A stretch of 64,000 bases of DNA from assembly GCF_016909075.1 (NCBI RefSeq), contig NZ_JAFBFC010000002.1, forward strand, positions 124,001-188,000, read 5' to 3'. The position numbers and the translations under genes are program-made. The stretch is from Priestia iocasae (GTDB lineage Bacteria > Bacillota > Bacilli > Bacillales > Bacillaceae_H). This document shows, one piece after another, positions 8,760-17,219 of the stretch (position 1 is its first letter; each line of letters opens with the position of its first letter). Below the pieces are notes generated by a model, which searched no databases, was not told where the DNA came from, and was given only the letters and a program-made list of their open reading frames with translations.

Positions 8760-8773
8760 TGTAATCGATTACA
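8760..8773. promoter_or_regulatory. LacI-type operator, copy 3 (autoregulatory)
   Basis: A third perfect TGTAATCGATTACA lies about 40 bp upstream of the LacI-family gene. Confidence 0.8.
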
Positions 8774-8960
8774 TTCTATTTGACAACCACTTTTTTCTAG
8801 CTACCCTCATAAAAACCAATTGATAGATTTTCTACGCCCCAGGCTTCCTTCTATCTTTTTGAGACATTTCACAATGATAAAATACGTTTCGTCCGTTTTA
8901 ATTCTACATCCATATTTCATCACTTCTATTTACAAAACTAGTGTTTACATACAAGCACAA

Positions 8961-8987
8961 TTACTAGATTTGAATATACATATAGTA
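8961..8987 (+). promoter_or_regulatory. Mother-cell-sigma-like promoter, copy A
   Basis: CATATAGTA at 8979-8987 fits the sigma-K -10 form CATAnnnTA and also the sigma-E form CATAnAnT. AC occurs about 16 bases upstream. The sequence is conserved in the duplicated copy at 9490-9498. Confidence 0.4.
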
Positions 8988-9012
8988 GATTCAAATCAAA
9001 GGAGGTGTTTGT

Positions 9013-9342
9013 TTGTACTATAGAGTGAAAAAGAAAAGGCATTGTTGTGGTGGCTGCTATTGCAACTGCTACTATTGTTGTCCTCGTTGTTCATCTAAAA
9101 CTGATTGTTCGTTTTGTCAAGACGCTGCTCTCCTTAATGGTCTTAGTTCTTCTCAATTTCTTCGTTCCGATCAATCAGGTACATTAAACGGCAATTTAAC
9201 AGTCAATGGTAATTTCATAAAATTTCCTACTGGTAATTTCACTTGTGATAGTAGTACAGCAGGAACCGTTTTTTATGATCCAGGTCAAGGTAAATTATTT
9301 CTATGCAACGGAACAAACTTTGAAGAAATTAGTAGTTCTTAA
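9013..9342 (+). CDS. Cys-rich protein fused to a tail-fibre-like segment (possible spore surface protein)
   Basis: This protein has 109 residues from a TTG at 9013, with GGAGGTG upstream. Residues 1-36 are extremely Cys/Tyr/basic (ten Cys in 36 residues) with no signal peptide. Residues about 38-70 read LLNGLSSSQFLRSDQSGTL then NGNLTVNG, a phrase common in phage tail-fibre and adhesin stems. Residues 78-109 (CDSSTAGTVFYDPGQGKLF then CNGTNFEE) resemble the short beta modules at the ends of such fibres. The promoter looks mother-cell specific, so a disulphide-crosslinked coat or exosporium protein displaying a fibre-like domain is my inference. A decayed paralogue follows immediately. Confidence 0.6.
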   Translation: MYYRVKKKRHCCGGCYCNCYYCCPRCSSKTDCSFCQDAALLNGLSSSQFLRSDQSGTLNGNLTVNGNFIKFPTGNFTCDSSTAGTVFYDPGQGKLFLCNGTNFEEISSS

Positions 9343-9353
9343 TTAGATGAATG

Positions 9354-9387
9354 AAAAGTCGATTTCTTAAAAAGAGATCGATTTTTT
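9354..9387 (+). terminator. Terminator of copy A
   Basis: The stem AAAGTCGATTTCTT pairs with AAGAGATCGATTTTTT just after the stop at 9342. The same hairpin is kept in copy B. Confidence 0.7.
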
Positions 9388-9489
9388 GACTTTAAAGCTT
9401 AATAAACACTTATCGTTAAATAAAATTTTATCACTTCTTTTTACAAAACTAGTATTTACGTACAAGCACGATTACTAGATTTGAATATA

Positions 9490-9498
9490 CATATAGTA
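9490..9498 (+). promoter_or_regulatory. Mother-cell-sigma-like promoter, copy B
   Basis: CATATAGTA is preserved in a nearly identical upstream context, 511 bp after its counterpart in copy A. Confidence 0.4.
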
Positions 9499-9524
9499 GA
9501 TTACAAGCAAAGGAGGTGTTTTGT

Positions 9525-9798
9525 ATGTATTATAGACCGAAAAAGAAATGTCACCGTTGCTATCCGTACTATTACCACTGCTGCTACTATTACTACCACT
9601 GTTGTTATCCTTATCCACCAAAATCTCAGTGGTCATATTATGAAAACGGCGGTAATAATTCTTCTCAATTTCTTGGTTCAGATCAAACAGGCCCATTTGA
9701 CGATGAAATGTAAGGGTAGCACAGCAGGAACCGGTTTTTACAATCCACTATGATTTCTTTGCAACGGTATAAGCTTTGAAGGAATGAGTCGCTGTTAA
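9525..9798 (+). pseudogene. Decayed paralogue of the Cys-rich/tail-fibre-like gene
   Basis: The start is ATG at 9525 after AAAGGAGGTG. An open frame of 62 codons (to 9713) encodes a Tyr/Cys-rich N-terminus (14 Tyr, 6 Cys) and NSSQFLGSDQTGPF, then stops. The remaining homology continues beyond the stop: GSTAGTGFYNP at about 9714-9750 and LCNGISFEGMS ending with TAA at 9796-9798, in altered frames with an internal deletion. The truncated 62-residue N-terminal part could still be made, as its promoter and ribosome binding site are intact. Confidence 0.65.
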
Positions 9799-9824
9799 TA
9801 GGTTGTAGTTTCATGTAATGAACG

Positions 9825-9858
9825 AAAAGTCGATTTCTTAAGAAGAAATCGACTTTTT
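9825..9858 (+). terminator. Terminator of copy B
   Basis: A perfect stem AAAAGTCGATTTCTT with its complement ends in a T-run. It is homologous to the terminator of copy A. Confidence 0.8.
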
Positions 9859-10204
9859 GATTTTATGGCTTGCTAAACAAGCATCGTTAACTATCATTTA
9901 ACATGTTTCTTTAACGGAGCTTAAAGATACCCAAAATCATACGTATCTATAAATAAGTCATGTCCACGTTTCAGACACCAAAAAGAGACCGTGTGCATGA
10001 TAGAACGGTCTCTTTCATTGTGATAGATGAGAGTAAAAAAGCCTTCTTTACGCTTACGCTGCTCAGCCATTGAACCTTTACTCTTTAAAACGTATTGTTA
10101 CGTGGACAATTCTAGCATTACTATCCATTTGAAGAAGCTGTGTCATTTTGTGCAGTTTCCCTCACATTTATTGGCCACTTGCTGTAGCTTGTCTATACGA
10201 AACC
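9859..10204. other. Intergenic region between the Cys-rich locus and the dynamin operon
   Basis: Apart from the terminator at 9982-10015 I see no convincing gene. An open plus-strand frame at 10027-10290 has no ribosome binding site and runs antisense into the real gene. Confidence 0.5.
9982..10015 (-). terminator. Terminator of the dynamin operon
   Basis: A 10-bp perfect stem AAAGAGACCG / CGGTCTCTTT is followed on the minus strand by TTTTT. It is the first terminator downstream of the leftward operon. Confidence 0.7.
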
Positions 10205-10573
10205 CTACTTTTCTCCTTCGTAGTTCAAGTTATTCTCTAGAATTCCATCTGGATTTGACCTTACATAACCATGACCATTTCCATCTCTAAAGTATCCATC
10301 AACCACTGTGCCATCTGATTTTACATAACCTTCAACAAAATGCGGCTTTACATGATGGAGATCTAATCGTTCCATTTGAAATTTATTCGCATGAAGTAAG
10401 GGATCATAATGTTGACAAATATGTTCATTCCCTCGACTCATTAAAGGATGATCAAAAGAATGTACGGATACAGGCATTTGATTATTCGTATCCAACTGTC
10501 CCCCACTAACATTCTGTTGCTGATCCGTTGTATCAACCTGTAAAGAATTACTTCCATTTAAAAAGTCAAACAT
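10205..10573 (-). CDS. Small protein at the end of the dynamin operon
   Basis: This is a 122-residue soluble protein. The N-terminal half is polar and Gln/Asn-rich. The C-terminal half (about 75-118) carries KPHFVEGYVKSDGTVVDGY and FRDGNGHGYVRSNPDG, an approximate repeat of a GY-x-R/K-S/D-DG-x-V unit seen in small bacterial proteins of unknown role. It begins 64 bp after the last dynamin gene with its own strong site (AAGGAGGAAATTCAT before ATG) and ends before the terminator, so it is probably an operon member. I do not recognise a function. Confidence 0.6.
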   Translation of the reverse strand: MFDFLNGSNSLQVDTTDQQQNVSGGQLDTNNQMPVSVHSFDHPLMSRGNEHICQHYDPLLHANKFQMERLDLHHVKPHFVEGYVKSDGTVVDGYFRDGNGHGYVRSNPDGILENNLNYEGEK

Positions 10574-10636
10574 ATGAATTTCCTCCTTATTACAGATAGT
10601 TTTCTCTTATTACGTGCTCGTCAAAACAGAAAACAT

Positions 10637-12418
10637 TCAGTTAAGTTTATTGATTAAATCACCAACTCGAGTTTCTGCTTGAAGTAATTGTTTTTTCTGT
10701 TCATTTTGCGCATGAATATTTTCACGTTTATGTTTTAATTCAAATTCAATGTTCTGCTCGACTCTTCTTGATTTGTAGTTGAACTCGTCCATTGTAGCTT
10801 GTGTAATCTTTTCAATTGAATTGTGAATATAACGTTCAATTGATTCCGAGAATGACTGTTTTACAACATATAACTGCTTTCGAGCCTCTGAAATGACCTC
10901 TGGCTTTATCGTCTCTAATTGCTGTTTAAGTAATTTCTTTTGAATAAACGGTAATCCAGCCATCCCTATAATCGGAATTAAAATGGGTCCTCCAAGGATC
11001 ATGGCTAAAGAGCTTATCCCACCTACTAAAAGGCCTGAAGTGACAATTGGATCCATTGTATCGCGATCTTCAAAATGAATATCTTGGTCACTAGAGATGT
11101 GATAGGCTCTAAAGCTGTTAATTTTCACTTCCTCCTGAAATGACCTTGTCAAACCGGTCGATATTTCTGTTTCAAGCTTTCCTAATAAAATATGAATCTT
11201 ATCAGAATAGCCTTCAATCCATTGCTTCAATCGTCTTTTTATAAACGAAGAAATATGTGACTTTAAAAATTCGTTCATTTCACTTCCATTATAAAACTGA
11301 ATTTTTTCTTCTACCTCGTCATTTACTTGTTCAAACAAATGATCAATCGATTTTCTAACCATGATGACTATTTCAGCTTTTCGATTATCAATATAAGTAT
11401 GAAGCATTTGGTCACGGTCCTTTTGCTTCCCTTTCCACTCTAATAGCCGATCTAAATCCCCATTTAATTCACTTGCTTCTTTTTGCAGAATTACCTGCTT
11501 TTCTCTAATATGTTCAAGCAGCTCATTTAATGAATGCATCAATCTAGTTTTATAGCGAATCGTTTTTTCCTCACTCCTTGAACCAGATTGACATAGCTGC
11601 TTCATTCTTTCCTCAATCGCAGTAATTCCAGAAATTCGTATGAGTTCTTCATCATTATCTAGCTTTCCTGTTAACGCCTCGTATGCCGATAGTGGAAATA
11701 CGTCGACCTGCTTTAAACCACTACTCGCCTTTATCCGATTTTGGATATCAATTAATACTTCGTTAACTTCATCTTCCTCTTCCTCAATTCGATCGATAAA
11801 GTTAGCAATAAAAATAATTCGATCAAGGCCCTGTTTCAACAACGTTTCTGATAAAAAAGTATATTCTGTTTTACGTAGCGGTGCTGAAATATTGACGATA
11901 AAAAAAATGACATCTGCTCTTGGTATAAATTGATACGTCACATTCGAACGAATCGTATTGATATCATTTAGACCTGGCGTATCTACAAGAACCATTTTAT
12001 CTTTTAATACTGCTGATGGATTAAAAATCTTGAGATACTCGATTTCTTTAGGGTTAAAGTCACTAGAAGCAATAAATTGATTTAAATCCTCGATTCTTTT
12101 GGTTGGTTGTTCAGCCTTACTGTTTACTTTATGTACTTGAAATTCACGTTTATCTCCCCATGTAATGGCGTTAATTGTAGCAGTTGTTGGCGTAATACCT
12201 GTTGGTAAAACATCCTCGCCTAGTAACGCATTAAGAAACGTTGATTTTCCGTTATTAAATTCACCAACCGTTACAATCATAAATACATCTTCTTCCATAT
12301 CCTTGTTCAGTACATCTAAGGAATCACCATGCATTTTATATGATAAATCTTCAGCTATTAAATTAGCTTCTTTCACAAGTTCAAGCAACTCACGCTTGCT
12401 GTTCGTAACAATTTGCAT
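10637..12418 (-). CDS. Dynamin-like GTPase 1 (operon gene 3)
   Basis: This protein has about 593 residues from the ATG at 12418, which follows the upstream stop by one base (TAG-T-ATG). The GTPase head has G1 GEFNNGKS (about 52-59), G2 Thr in TPTTATINAI, G3 DTPGLND (about 146-152) and a divergent G4 ANFID. Long helical stalk segments follow, with a hydrophobic hairpin near 455-490 (GLLVGGISSLAMILGG, PILIPIIGMAGLPF) suited to membrane insertion as the paddle, and more coiled coil to the C-terminus. Bacterial dynamin-like proteins bind and remodel the cytoplasmic membrane, often as heterotypic partners. Confidence 0.9.
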   Translation of the reverse strand: MQIVTNSKRELLELVKEANLIAEDLSYKMHGDSLDVLNKDMEEDVFMIVTVGEFNNGKSTFLNALLGEDVLPTGITPTTATINAITWGDKREFQVHKVNSKAEQPTKRIEDLNQFIASSDFNPKEIEYLKIFNPSAVLKDKMVLVDTPGLNDINTIRSNVTYQFIPRADVIFFIVNISAPLRKTEYTFLSETLLKQGLDRIIFIANFIDRIEEEEDEVNEVLIDIQNRIKASSGLKQVDVFPLSAYEALTGKLDNDEELIRISGITAIEERMKQLCQSGSRSEEKTIRYKTRLMHSLNELLEHIREKQVILQKEASELNGDLDRLLEWKGKQKDRDQMLHTYIDNRKAEIVIMVRKSIDHLFEQVNDEVEEKIQFYNGSEMNEFLKSHISSFIKRRLKQWIEGYSDKIHILLGKLETEISTGLTRSFQEEVKINSFRAYHISSDQDIHFEDRDTMDPIVTSGLLVGGISSLAMILGGPILIPIIGMAGLPFIQKKLLKQQLETIKPEVISEARKQLYVVKQSFSESIERYIHNSIEKITQATMDEFNYKSRRVEQNIEFELKHKRENIHAQNEQKKQLLQAETRVGDLINKLN

Positions 12419-12419
12419 A

Positions 12420-14351
12420 CTATACACCCACCGTCATTTTTAAATGACTGCCTTCTAGTTGAGTCATAATGTCTTGTACTTCTTTTTCCTGCTCATCAAG
12501 CTTCGCTAGTAATGTGTTAATTTCCTGTGTGGACATTTGATTGTTTCTAATTAAACTCATAAGCTGGTTTTCTTTTTCTTCGATTTGCTCATTAATGATT
12601 TCTTTATACTGTTCAGTCACCTTTATAGCTACATCTGACCATTTACCATTGAACTGTCTTACCTTTTCTGGAATGTTAGCTCTAAAACGATGATTGATTT
12701 CTTTTTTCAGCTTTTCATACACATAATCACGTCCGGTAATAAACCTTAACACCGCATGAATTCCATCGAATATGAAACCACCAATAACAAACAATCCGCT
12801 AATTAGTAATGCACCTGGTAGTAACCAAAATGAACTGATAATTGTGCTTGCAATCATGATAGCCGTTATTTTCCCAGTGTGATTCATTAGTATGTCTGAA
12901 AAGTTCATACCATCATGATAGCCAGACGAAGACTCTGATAGCAGTGTGACAAAACGATCGTCAAATGCTGAGAAAGCATTCTCTAGTTGTTGACTTTCTA
13001 CTTGAATAACATCAGAAACTCGCTTTTCTACTTCTTTTTTGAATTCTTCATGTAAATTTCTTTCTAATGGTGCAGCAGTACTTTCAATTGAACGCCTCAA
13101 AGTATCAACATTACAGCCCTGATAATATTGATGTTGTAACGTTGCTTCAGCAGAATCAGCTATCTTATAAAGCTCTTTTTCGTACCAGTTCTTAATGTTA
13201 CTTCCCTCTTGCGTAATCTTCCATTGAATTTTTTGTGCCGTTTCGTTACCGATACGTCTAGTATCATCAAGCTGTTGACGTAATTGCTGCGATTGTTCCT
13301 GTAGATTCGTAATATTATTATTTAACGATAGCCGCTCAAACGGGATGTGTTTATCTAAAATTTCTCTGGAAACCTTTAGTCCTCGGTTAATTGGTTTCTC
13401 TAGCTTCACAGCACCACGTTCATATTGCAAAAAGTCAAGAAGTTCACGTTCAAGCTCTTGAAAGCCAGTTTGTTCCAAAGGCAGCAGAGGTCTTCGCTGT
13501 TTTGGTAGGTCTTCTCCATTTGCAAGGCGTCGTTGCAAGAGAGCATGACGGGACGACACGAAAAATAGTCTCGGATCATCGACAATTCCTGATAGCTCCT
13601 TTTTTACATACTGATAAACCTTTTCAAGGTCACCATCTTTTCGAAGCAAATCTTTAAAGTTAATGACAAAGAAAATCTTATTGATATCAGCTGAAAGCAC
13701 TCGATCTCTTAAAAAGCTAACCTCAGATTCTGACAATGCACGAGTAGCATTTAATACGATAATTGCAGCATCGCTTTTAGGAATATAATGATTTGTTATG
13801 GCCTCCCGATCCGGATCCAAATCATTCGTACCAGGGCTATCTATTAAAACAATGTCATTTTTACAAAGCTCTACAGGATAGCCAATTTCAGCATGATCAA
13901 TCGATTTAATTAACTCTACTGATTTTTTCAAGTTGACCAATGTGTTTTCATCACCATCAATGGGCTCACTAGGTGCAATAATCTTTTTAAATAACTCTTC
14001 ATTTATTTCCTTAGGCGGAAACTTCGAGTTTCGGTAAAATAGTTTGTGAGACCGCTTCTCGTTATAATAGACTTTATTTAAAATCGCAGTAGTTGGTCTA
14101 ACTGAAGCAGGCAAGATTTCTTTGCCAAGAAGTGCATTTACGAAGGTAGATTTCCCATTCGAAAACTCCCCTACAACGATGATTTCAAATTCTTCTCGAT
14201 GAATGGCTAAAATGGTATCCGTCAACTGCTTACTGAGGAACCGTAAGTTCATATCCTCTGTCAGTTTATCAAGTCTCATTAATTGTTTAATAACTTGACC
14301 TTTTTTTTCTTGAAATAGAGATAACTGAGACAAATCGAAAACTCCTTTCAT
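12420..14351 (-). CDS. Dynamin-like GTPase 2 (operon gene 2)
   Basis: This protein has about 643 residues. The ATG at 14351 shares its A with the upstream stop (TAATG), though a TTG at 14333 has the better site (AAAGGAG). The GTPase head has GEFSNGKS, the switch Thr in RPTTAILNKV, DSPGTNDLDP and NFKD. The stalk is helical and includes RIGNETAQKIQWKI. A paddle-like hydrophobic pair lies near residues 490-540 (ITAIMIASTIISSFWLLPGA, LLISGLFVIGGFIF). The C-terminus is a coiled coil. It overlaps or abuts both neighbours, so the three GTPases should be made in fixed proportion. Confidence 0.9.
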   Translation of the reverse strand: MKGVFDLSQLSLFQEKKGQVIKQLMRLDKLTEDMNLRFLSKQLTDTILAIHREEFEIIVVGEFSNGKSTFVNALLGKEILPASVRPTTAILNKVYYNEKRSHKLFYRNSKFPPKEINEELFKKIIAPSEPIDGDENTLVNLKKSVELIKSIDHAEIGYPVELCKNDIVLIDSPGTNDLDPDREAITNHYIPKSDAAIIVLNATRALSESEVSFLRDRVLSADINKIFFVINFKDLLRKDGDLEKVYQYVKKELSGIVDDPRLFFVSSRHALLQRRLANGEDLPKQRRPLLPLEQTGFQELERELLDFLQYERGAVKLEKPINRGLKVSREILDKHIPFERLSLNNNITNLQEQSQQLRQQLDDTRRIGNETAQKIQWKITQEGSNIKNWYEKELYKIADSAEATLQHQYYQGCNVDTLRRSIESTAAPLERNLHEEFKKEVEKRVSDVIQVESQQLENAFSAFDDRFVTLLSESSSGYHDGMNFSDILMNHTGKITAIMIASTIISSFWLLPGALLISGLFVIGGFIFDGIHAVLRFITGRDYVYEKLKKEINHRFRANIPEKVRQFNGKWSDVAIKVTEQYKEIINEQIEEKENQLMSLIRNNQMSTQEINTLLAKLDEQEKEVQDIMTQLEGSHLKMTVGV

Positions 14352-17014
14352 TATTGAGGAGAATTGCACCAATCAAAACCATACACTCCTTTGGATTCTT
14401 GTGAAAATTTTGAAATGACAAGTTCTCCATTCTCTGTAATAGTTACCGTGTATTCTATACTATATAAGACCTTTGATGCCCAACCTGACACTGAATCATA
14501 AAACTGTTCTTCTACTAGGTAGACCGCTTCTCGTTCACTAACACGTTTTAACGGTTCTAATTCGACTACGCCAAAATCTTCTGCCCCATTTTCATAGTAG
14601 CAGCCCGCTTCACTATTGCTATATGTTAGAAACGTATGATATACGTCAAGATTGGCAAAGTAGGATGTCCGGTCTAACTGAAAGTGATTTTGAAAGTTTT
14701 CATACGCAAAATTCGTTATAAAACTAGTGATGTCATCATCGGTATACGCATTCAATGTTAAGGTTTCATCGTAACGATCACCTTGTGCATTCACATTGCT
14801 AGAAGGTACAAAGCTTGTATAGTCTGGTTCCCCTGAAATCCATTGACCCTCACTAACTTTAAACCATCCCTCATCCTTCTCTAAAACATCAAACTGATCG
14901 CCAAGCACTGCCATACCAACCTTCTCAGCTTCAATGCTTGGACCACTTCTTATATTTAAATGTTCAACTTTGACTTCTGCCGTTCCAATGTAGTTACTTT
15001 CTTCATCCATCAGTTTCGAAACCACATCATTTTTCACATCACTCATCCAGCCTATGACTCTATCTGTCATTAAAAATACCTTAGGATGCAGGTTGTTTTG
15101 GTAGAGCATAAATAGCAACAAGCCTGTTAGTGTCATTAGCGTATACGGACGCAGATACGTTGTATTAAACGTTGGCATCTCTTGTACAACTGGGGTATAT
15201 TCACTACATATATGTAAGGGAACTTGATCACTCACATTGTAAGGAAGCTCTGGTGAAAACGACATGTGAATGTTATTTTGTTGCAATTCAATACGGTTGT
15301 GATGATAGGTGTCTATAACTCCCCTTGCCGTTTTGATTTGTAACAGATGATCTAACGTTGCTCGAATTTCTTCAATAACATCCAAATAAATACCATCCAC
15401 TTTTTCCAAACATTCAAGATTAGGAATAACTTGCTTTTTAATTAACCGTTGTAGTTCATCTATATAGCTGTACTTTTCCAAAAAGGCTAAAGCTTGCTTT
15501 TGGCTTTCATGCTCTTCTTCAATTAATTCAAAGATGTTTTCCTTATGTTCTTTCGCCTGCTTAAACAATTCAGTTCGTTGATTATTTATCTCTCTTTGAA
15601 TTTGTGGAATGGTTTTCTTGAGCGTGTCCTGTACTTGAGCTTGCTGCTGTTTCATTTGCTGCTCTAACTCTAGACACTCGGCCCTTTTATTTTCTAATAG
15701 TGACAGCACACGGTTTACTTTAGCTAGACGCTGCTTTTTTGCAAATAATTGCTTAACCCTTGTCATTCCTGAGCCCACAGCATCGTTATGTAAGTCTTTT
15801 ACATAGAGAGAATAATCAACAAAGTCCTTTGACTTGTTTTTAAAGGAAAGAATCGTATAATTTAACGCCGTAATCATGTCTACTAACGAGCTATTGTTTC
15901 TAGCTAGTTGCTGTTTCTTCAACGTATCTTGAAGCGTTGACAATGATGTTACTTTTTCAGAAAATAAATCCCACTGCTTCATCTCCTGCTCTTGTTTGTT
16001 GATGTTGTTTACTGTATTGACTTTTTGTTTAAACAATTCATGCTGATTCTTCTCTACAAATTGCTTTAAAGCTTGTACTTGTTCATCGTAATTGTCCTTT
16101 TCTAAAAGGTTTACCGTCTCCGTTAATAACTCCTCAAAGAAACCTTTGCTTTTCATCAATATGCGATTTTCTTTTTTTACAGAATCGTTTGCTATACCAT
16201 CTAAAATGGCATGAAGCTCGTCAAAGTTACTCCATTCCCACTTTTCTTTATCACTTTCAATCATCGCTTCTAATGCATCCATTGATGATACACCTATTAA
16301 ATTCCGCAGATGATGCTTATGTTTGTGACGCTCTTCCTGTAAATAGTCATCAAGCTCGTCATCTGATTGCTCATAATGAAGATCAATAGCGTTAATAATA
16401 CCTAGCGGCACAATCCTTTCTTTATTTATTAAGGCAATTGACCTTTCTTCCGTTAAACGGCCAACTATACCGTAACGGAACAACCAAATCACATCATCTG
16501 CCCGTGAAATAAACCGTTCTGTTTCATATGTATGCGTCTGATTCGCTGCATTCAACCCAGGTGAATCAATGAGGGTAATGGTCTTTAAAATTTCCTTTGG
16601 AGCTTCTACAACTAAATAATCGATTTTTTTCCGGAGATGTGCACCAACAGGATCGCCTTCAGTGGATATTAGTTTTAAATGACGGTGATCGAGTATTTCC
16701 TTCGTTCCATTTTTAAAAACTGCATATAATTGATACGTGTCTCCGTATTTGATAATCGTATTGATCGCTGTTGCAGGAGTGACATCTGATATTAGTAACT
16801 CTTCTCCTAGTAAGGCATTTAGAAAAGTCGTTTTACCAGCTTTAAATTCCCCCATTATCATAACCATCATTTTTTCTTCGGCGTCTTCAATTAGCTTTTG
16901 AAGTGTATAAATAAGAGAGGGGGAAGAGGTAGTATGTATGATATTTTTAATGTTATGTAGTTGTTGAAGTAGCTTTGGTACATTTTGCATAAGAACCTTC
17001 ATGCTCGCTTTCAT
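14351..17014 (-). CDS. Dynamin-like GTPase 3 with transmembrane helix, SH3 domain and C-terminal domain (operon gene 1)
   Basis: This protein has 887 residues from 17014; an ATG at 16990 after GAAGG is also possible. The N-terminal dynamin-type GTPase has GEFKAGKT at 55-62, ATAINTIIKYG, DSPGLNAANQ and NAID. Coiled coils run from about 300 to 560. Instead of a paddle there is one transmembrane helix (about 621-640, TLMTLTGLLLFMLYQN). A bacterial SH3 domain follows (about 675-732, VEHLNIRSGPSIEAEKVG). The last domain of about 135 residues (about 750-887) with Tyr-rich beta/alpha character recalls the NTF2-like end of TcaA-type proteins. The C-terminal third should lie outside the membrane if the head is cytosolic. 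Confidence 0.85.
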   Translation of the reverse strand: MKASMKVLMQNVPKLLQQLHNIKNIIHTTSSPSLIYTLQKLIEDAEEKMMVMIMGEFKAGKTTFLNALLGEELLISDVTPATAINTIIKYGDTYQLYAVFKNGTKEILDHRHLKLISTEGDPVGAHLRKKIDYLVVEAPKEILKTITLIDSPGLNAANQTHTYETERFISRADDVIWLFRYGIVGRLTEERSIALINKERIVPLGIINAIDLHYEQSDDELDDYLQEERHKHKHHLRNLIGVSSMDALEAMIESDKEKWEWSNFDELHAILDGIANDSVKKENRILMKSKGFFEELLTETVNLLEKDNYDEQVQALKQFVEKNQHELFKQKVNTVNNINKQEQEMKQWDLFSEKVTSLSTLQDTLKKQQLARNNSSLVDMITALNYTILSFKNKSKDFVDYSLYVKDLHNDAVGSGMTRVKQLFAKKQRLAKVNRVLSLLENKRAECLELEQQMKQQQAQVQDTLKKTIPQIQREINNQRTELFKQAKEHKENIFELIEEEHESQKQALAFLEKYSYIDELQRLIKKQVIPNLECLEKVDGIYLDVIEEIRATLDHLLQIKTARGVIDTYHHNRIELQQNNIHMSFSPELPYNVSDQVPLHICSEYTPVVQEMPTFNTTYLRPYTLMTLTGLLLFMLYQNNLHPKVFLMTDRVIGWMSDVKNDVVSKLMDEESNYIGTAEVKVEHLNIRSGPSIEAEKVGMAVLGDQFDVLEKDEGWFKVSEGQWISGEPDYTSFVPSSNVNAQGDRYDETLTLNAYTDDDITSFITNFAYENFQNHFQLDRTSYFANLDVYHTFLTYSNSEAGCYYENGAEDFGVVELEPLKRVSEREAVYLVEEQFYDSVSGWASKVLYSIEYTVTITENGELVISKFSQESKGVYGFDWCNSPQ

Positions 17015-17219
17015 TTTTTATACAGACATGTATGTGTCCTATGATTTCATTCAATAAAAATCTTAAAAAAGTCATTGTCCATTCAGAGAAATCATCTCTT
17101 TGTGAGTTCTCTAACAAATAAAACACTGTCATTGCCAAGAGGAATTTCCAACTCCACAACTAGGTATATTTCCTCTCAATAGAACAAAAATATAGTAATC
17201 TTTTCACATATCAAATTCT

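Noticed and set aside
9013-9126. Metallothionein-like interpretation of the Cys-rich N-terminus
   Set aside because: The Cys pattern is mixed with many Tyr and basic residues and is fused to a fibre-like domain; coat-type crosslinking is more plausible.
8915-9862. Prophage remnant suggested by the tail-fibre-like segment
   Set aside because: No other phage gene is present, and the Cys-rich N-terminus and promoter fit a host surface protein better.
10027-10290. 87-codon plus-strand frame after the Cys-rich locus
   Set aside because: No ribosome binding site, and it runs antisense into the small dynamin-operon gene.
16953-17159. 68-codon minus-strand frame upstream of the first dynamin gene
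   Set aside because: It overlaps the dynamin coding region in another frame, has no ribosome binding site and a composition unlike a protein.
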